DNA from: Collinsella sp.
GTDB lineage: Bacteria > Actinomycetota > Coriobacteriia > Coriobacteriales > Coriobacteriaceae
DNA: 8,835 bases
Direction of reading: 5' to 3'
Assembly: GCA_014871545.1 (NCBI GenBank)
Contig: WGSR01000052.1
Location: 1 to 8,835, forward strand
In this document: positions 4,971 to 8,835 of the stretch, piece by piece
Numbering within the stretch: the stretch's first letter is position 1
Layout of the letters: each line of letters begins with the position of its first letter
Notes under the pieces: model-generated
Database searches by the model: none
Told to the model about the DNA's origin: nothing
Seen by the model: the letters and a program-made list of their open reading frames with translations, nothing else
Position numbers and translations under genes: made by a program

Positions 4971-7652
4971 ATGGCACAGACCACGACAGATACCGCCGCC
5001 AGCACCGTTTCTGGCGCCGGCGCCGCCAGCTCGTTCTCGGGCGGCACGGGAACCGAAGCCGAATTCGGCTCGCTCGGCGCGCTCTCCCCCACCTGGTGGG
5101 AGCCCGAGGATGGTAGCGAGCCCGAACCATGGCTCACGCCCGATCAGGCCTTCGAACGCTTCTTTGAATGGACAAGCGACCGCGGTATTGAGCTGTGGGA
5201 CCACCAGGAAGAGGCCCTCATGGATCTAGCCGCCGGTGACCATGTCATTTTGGGAACACCGACCGGATCGGGCAAGTCGCTTGTCGCGCTAGGCATGCTC
5301 TTTATGGGCATGGCGCAGGGCAAACGTTGCTATTACACAGCCCCTATCAAGGCCTTGGTCAGTGAAAAGTTCTTCGATCTGGTACAGGTGCTCGGCCGCG
5401 ATAACGTCGGTATGATCACCGGCGACACGCATATCAACACCAAGGCGCCCGTCATCTGCTGTACGGCAGAAATCCTCGCCAACGACGCACTACGCGAGGG
5501 CGAAGATGCCGATGTTGGCTGCGTCGCCATGGACGAGTTCCACTACTTTGCCGACCCCGATCGCGGTTGGGCCTGGCAGGTGCCGCTGCTCACCCTGCCT
5601 CACACGCAATTCATGCTCATGAGCGCCACGCTCGGCGATGTCACTGCCATCGCCGCCTCACTCGAGGAGCACACCGGCGCTGCTTGCGACTTGGTCGTCG
5701 ACGCCCCGCGTCCTGTTCCGCTGAGTTACGACTATGTGACGACCTCCCTCGAGGGCACGGTCGAGCTCGCCATACGCCGCGACGAGGCCCCACTCTATAT
5801 CGTGCACTTTAGCCAGGATGCCGCACTTGCGACGGCACAGTCGCTCGCCAATTTTGGCATTGCCAGCAAGGAGCAGCGCGAGGCCATCAAGGAGGCGGCC
5901 AAGGGCACGAGCTTCTCGACGGCCTTCGGCAAAATCCTCAAGCGCTTGCTCGGATGCGGCGTCGGCGTGCACCATGCTGGCATGTTGCCGCGCTACCGCC
6001 TGCTGGTCGAGCGCTTGGCGCAGCAGGGCCTGCTGCCCGTCATCTGCGGCACCGATACGCTCGGCGTCGGTATCAACGTGCCCATCCACACCGTGGTGCT
6101 CACCGCGCTCACCAAGTTCGATGGCTACAAGATGCGTCGTCTGCGCGCCCGCGAGTTCCATCAGATTGCCGGTCGTGCCGGCCGCTCGGGCTTCGATACC
6201 GAGGGCATGGTCATCGCCGAGGCACCCGAGCACGAGATCGAGAATGCCAAGCTTATGGCCAAGGCGGGCGACGACCCCAAAAAGCTCCGCAAGATTAAAA
6301 AGAAAAAGGCCCCCGAGGGCTTTGTCTCCTGGAACAAGCAGACCTTTGAGCGCCTGATCGAGACGCAGCCCGAGACACTCAAGCCGCGCCTGCGCATCAC
6401 GCACTCCATGGTGATTAGCGTGGTCGAGCAGGGCGGCGATGCCCGTGCCCGCGTGCACGACCTCATCGAGACAAGCCTGCAAACGCCCGAGGAAAAGGCA
6501 AAGCTCGAGGTTCGTGCCGACGAGATTTTCGCCACGCTCATCGACTCCGGCGTCGTCGTGCGCACCGAGGTGCCGCCCGCACCCGATGCTCCGGCTGACA
6601 CCGTGCCGGGCATCGACTACGCGCTGACGGTCGACCTGCCCGAGGACTTTGCGCTCGACCAGCCGCTCTCGCCGTTTTTGCTTGCCGCGCTGGAGTTGCT
6701 CGATCCCGAGAGCGAGACCTATACCATGGACCTCATCTCGATGGTCGAGGCTACGCTCGAGGACCCCAAGCAGGTATTGCGCGCACAGGAGCGCGCCGCA
6801 CGCGATCGCGCCATGGCCAAGATGAAGGCCGACGGCATCGAATATGAGGAGCGCTTGGAGCGCATTCAAGACGTCACGTACGAAAAGCCGCTCGAGGATT
6901 TGCTCGACGCCGCCTTTGACAAGTACTGCCAGGAAGTACCCTGGGCAAACGACTACCAGCTCTCTCCCAAGAGCGTCCTGCGCGATATGCTGGAAAGCGC
7001 GAGCGATTTTAAGGGCTACATTCAAAAGCTCGGCATCGCCCGCTCCGAGGGCATTTTGCTGCGCTACCTGGCAGAAGCCTATCGTTCACTCGACCGCACC
7101 GTGCCCATCGAGAAGCGCGACGAGCGCCTGCGCGACATTATCTCGTGGCTGGGCTTTGTGGTGCGCTCGGTCGACTCGAGTCTGGTGGACGAGTGGGAGA
7201 ACGCCGGCAACCCGGCAGCCCTCGACGCCGCGCCGCCGCAGGGCATCGACGAGGTCGTGGCGGACCGCCGCGGCTGCACGCTGTTGGTGCGCAACGCGCT
7301 CTTCCGCCGCGTGACCCTTGCCGCCCGCGAGCACGTGCGCGACCTGGGCGAGCTCGACGACGACTGGGGCATGAGCGAGATCCGCTGGCAAAAGGCGCTC
7401 GATGCCTACCATGATCAGCACGAGGAAATCCTCACCGACGGAGACGCCCGCAGCGCCGCGATGTTTTCCATCGATGAGTCCGACGAGAAGACGCTGCACG
7501 TATGGCACGTGCACCAGATCTTTGCCGACGAGGATGGCGACCACGACTTTGGCATCATGGGCGATGTCGATCTGGACGCCACGCAAGACGGCGGCGAGGT
7601 CATCTTCAAAAACTACCGCGTCGGATTTATCGAGGACCTGCTCGAGGACTAG
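4971..7652 (+). CDS. DEAD/DEAH-box (Ski2-like) helicase with DUF3516-type C-terminal region
   Basis: 893 residues from ATG 4971. The N-terminus (1-45) is low-complexity Ala/Gly/Ser/Thr-rich, followed by a Trp- and acid-rich segment. All superfamily 2 motifs are present: Walker A GTPTGSGKS (95-103), Ia TAPIKALVSEK, Walker B DEFH (188-191), motif III SAT (218-220), motif IV region YIVHFSQ, motif V GTDTLGVGINVP (360-371) and motif VI QIAGRAGRSG (398-407). The GVHHAGMLPRYR block before motif V is typical of Ski2/Mtr4-like enzymes, which unwind RNA with ATP. The remaining half (about 430-893), starting with a lysine cluster KKLRKIKKKK, fits the DUF3516 region of actinobacterial helicases. The Shine-Dalgarno is weak (AAGAGAAAGAAAG). 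The frame is open upstream to TTG 4800, but that would run through the palindrome and has no RBS. Likely cytoplasmic, in RNA or ribosome processing; no exact substrate is known to me. Confidence 0.92.
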   Translation: MAQTTTDTAASTVSGAGAASSFSGGTGTEAEFGSLGALSPTWWEPEDGSEPEPWLTPDQAFERFFEWTSDRGIELWDHQEEALMDLAAGDHVILGTPTGSGKSLVALGMLFMGMAQGKRCYYTAPIKALVSEKFFDLVQVLGRDNVGMITGDTHINTKAPVICCTAEILANDALREGEDADVGCVAMDEFHYFADPDRGWAWQVPLLTLPHTQFMLMSATLGDVTAIAASLEEHTGAACDLVVDAPRPVPLSYDYVTTSLEGTVELAIRRDEAPLYIVHFSQDAALATAQSLANFGIASKEQREAIKEAAKGTSFSTAFGKILKRLLGCGVGVHHAGMLPRYRLLVERLAQQGLLPVICGTDTLGVGINVPIHTVVLTALTKFDGYKMRRLRAREFHQIAGRAGRSGFDTEGMVIAEAPEHEIENAKLMAKAGDDPKKLRKIKKKKAPEGFVSWNKQTFERLIETQPETLKPRLRITHSMVISVVEQGGDARARVHDLIETSLQTPEEKAKLEVRADEIFATLIDSGVVVRTEVPPAPDAPADTVPGIDYALTVDLPEDFALDQPLSPFLLAALELLDPESETYTMDLISMVEATLEDPKQVLRAQERAARDRAMAKMKADGIEYEERLERIQDVTYEKPLEDLLDAAFDKYCQEVPWANDYQLSPKSVLRDMLESASDFKGYIQKLGIARSEGILLRYLAEAYRSLDRTVPIEKRDERLRDIISWLGFVVRSVDSSLVDEWENAGNPAALDAAPPQGIDEVVADRRGCTLLVRNALFRRVTLAAREHVRDLGELDDDWGMSEIRWQKALDAYHDQHEEILTDGDARSAAMFSIDESDEKTLHVWHVHQIFADEDGDHDFGIMGDVDLDATQDGGEVIFKNYRVGFIEDLLED

Positions 7653-7674
7653 CCGAACATACTGGAACGAAACG

Positions 7675-7714
7675 AAGCGGGGCCGTTGGCAATATCGCCA
7701 GCAGCCCCGCTTTT
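7675..7714. terminator. Intrinsic terminator between convergent genes
   Basis: AAGCGGGGC (7675-7683) pairs with GCCCCGCTT (7704-7712), extended inside by GTTGGC (7685-7690) with GCCAGC (7697-7702) through one G-T wobble and opposed single bases. The plus strand ends in TTTT, giving a good terminator for the helicase gene 22 bp after its stop. The minus strand has a looser T-rich tail (CTTCGTTTCGTT) and may also serve transcripts of the DUF2130 gene in reverse. Confidence 0.8.
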
Positions 7715-7731
7715 GCACTATACGCTATGCC

Positions 7732-8835
7732 TTACTCGGCATCCTCGACCTCATACGAATCCGCCTCGGCTGGCTCATCGTTTGTCTCTGTCGCAGCCCC
7801 GCGTGCCTCGTCAAACGCGGCCTTCATGGTCTTGTTGCCCCACGTGAGCTTGCGAATGGTAAGATCGTCGGCCTTCTTGTTGGCTAGGCGCAGGTTGTTC
7901 TCGGAAGACAGCAACGCCTCCTTGGTTTTCTGCAGATGGCTAATCGTCTTGTCGATCTCATCGATCGCCGTTTGGAACTTGCGGCTCGCGATCTCGTAGT
8001 TGCGACCGAAATCATTCTTGAACTTTTCCATCTTGGCTTCGAAGTTCGTGACGTCGATATTCTGCTGCTTGTACTCCGCTAGCTCCTGCTTATAGCGCAG
8101 CGAACCCATGGCGGCGTTGCGCAGCAGCGTAATCATGGGAATGAAAAACTGCGGACGGATCACGTACATCTTCTCGTAGCGATAGCTCACGTCGACTATC
8201 CCTGCGTTATAGAGCTCGCTCTCGGGCTCCAGCAGGGTGCAGAGCACCGCGTACTCACAGCCTTTCTGGCGACGATCGTGATCGAGTTTCTTAAAGAAGT
8301 CCTCGTTTTTGTGCTTGGTCGCAGTCTCGTCGTTCTCGTTTTTCATCTCGAACATAATCGAAATGACCTCGTTGCCGCTCGCGTCGCACTCGCGGAAGAT
8401 AAAGTCGCCCTTGGTACCCTCGGACGCATCGTTATCTTTCTCGAAGTACGCGTTAGGAAACGCCGTCATGCGCAGACGGTTAAACTCGGTCTCGCAGTGC
8501 TGCTCGAGCGACTCGCCCACCATCTTGGTGGACAGGCGGACCTTCATGTCCTTAAGGCGCTCAATCTCTTCATCCTTGTAGCGAATCAGGTCATCGCTCG
8601 CGCGCTTGGCCTGCGCAAGCTCGAGCTCGTGTGCCGCCTTGGCTTGCTCCTCGCGAGAATCGCGCACCGCCAGCTCGCTCGTCAGCTTGGCACGTGCCTC
8701 ATCGCGCTCTCGTTCCGCCGCGGCGACCGCCTCTGACAGGTTCATTTTTGCCATCAGTTCCTGCTCGCGCAGCTGGGCACGCAGGCCCTCGGCCTCTTGC
8801 TCGGACTGAGCCTTTGCGGCGGAAAACTTCTCTTG
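7732..8835 (-). CDS. DUF2130 coiled-coil protein with nuclease-like D...ExK motif, 5' end outside window
   Basis: 367 residues are visible; the frame stays open to the right edge, so the true start is beyond it. The internal ATG at 8754 has no RBS and sits inside a continuous coiled coil. The first 90 or so visible residues are heptad-like and rich in Glu, Lys, Ala and Arg. The central globular part (about 105-240) carries DUF2130 features: ESLEQHCETEFN, FPNAYFEKDND, GTKGDFIFRE, FEMKNEND, FFKKLDHDRRQKGCEYAVLC and a MYVIRPQFFIP block. Counting from the window edge, D144, E163 and K165 form a D-x18-E-x-K pattern like that of PD-(D/E)XK nucleases. A second helical coiled-coil region (about 245-325) and a short acidic tail follow. 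The gene converges on the helicase gene. The family name is fairly secure; biochemical function is not established, and the nuclease link is inference. Confidence 0.82.
   Translation of the reverse strand, partial: QEKFSAAKAQSEQEAEGLRAQLREQELMAKMNLSEAVAAAERERDEARAKLTSELAVRDSREEQAKAAHELELAQAKRASDDLIRYKDEEIERLKDMKVRLSTKMVGESLEQHCETEFNRLRMTAFPNAYFEKDNDASEGTKGDFIFRECDASGNEVISIMFEMKNENDETATKHKNEDFFKKLDHDRRQKGCEYAVLCTLLEPESELYNAGIVDVSYRYEKMYVIRPQFFIPMITLLRNAAMGSLRYKQELAEYKQQNIDVTNFEAKMEKFKNDFGRNYEIASRKFQTAIDEIDKTISHLQKTKEALLSSENNLRLANKKADDLTIRKLTWGNKTMKAAFDEARGAATETNDEPAEADSYEVEDAE

Noticed and set aside
5658..7025. Open minus-strand frame of 455 codons inside the helicase gene
   Set aside because: It lies wholly antisense to a helicase with intact motifs; long antisense frames are expected in GC-rich genes with strong codon bias, and the translation shows no recognisable domain.
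1..8835. CRISPR arrays, tRNA or rRNA genes, insertion sequence genes, phage genes
   Set aside because: None were recognised by reading: no evenly spaced direct repeats with unique spacers, no tRNA cloverleaf, no transposase or integrase motifs.

Overview
The window is a GC-rich (by eye close to 60%), densely coded stretch of bacterial chromosome. The protein families point to an actinobacterium of the Coriobacteriia, most like Collinsella or a relative: a DUF3516 Ski2-like helicase, a DUF2130 protein, an Elp3-like radical SAM enzyme, and a membrane-anchored XRE regulator paired with a DUF4097 protein. The genus is an inference from gene content and style; no rRNA or other phylogenetic marker is present.

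Layout, left to right. (1) 1-845, minus: N-terminal 281 residues of an Elp3-family radical SAM enzyme (wobble-uridine tRNA modification), cut by the left edge. (2) 857-895: hairpin terminator on the minus strand, with a possible elp3 promoter upstream of it (919-947). (3) 944-2562, minus: a two-gene operon with an ATGA overlap, an XRE DNA-binding protein with a C-terminal membrane hairpin followed by a single-pass DUF4097 protein with repeated GSGD motifs. (4) 2563-2829: divergent intergenic region with a consensus -35 box fused to a perfect palindrome, and a second inverted repeat. (5) 2830-3702, plus: class I SAM methyltransferase whose motifs resemble the eukaryotic tRNA methyltransferase Trm9. 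(6) 3822-4661, plus: TrmB-family (tRNA m7G46) methyltransferase with a changed catalytic motif. (7) 4727-4849: a long imperfect palindrome with 25-26 nt arms, possibly a MITE-like repeat. (8) 4971-7652, plus: 893-residue DEAD/DEAH (Ski2-type) helicase with a DUF3516-type C-terminus. (9) 7675-7714: terminator shared by convergent genes. (10) 7732-8835, minus: DUF2130 coiled-coil protein, cut by the right edge.

The theme is RNA and especially tRNA biology. An Elp3 homologue (makes cm5U34 in eukaryotes and archaea) lies close to a Trm9-like methyltransferase (makes mcm5U34 from cm5U34 in yeast), followed by a divergent TrmB and an RNA-type helicase. If the Trm9 resemblance holds, this bacterium may run an Elongator-like mcm5U pathway rather than only the usual MnmE/MnmG route. 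This is the most interesting hypothesis here, though the genes are not one operon. The XRE-DUF4097 operon between them looks like an unrelated envelope-sensing regulatory pair.
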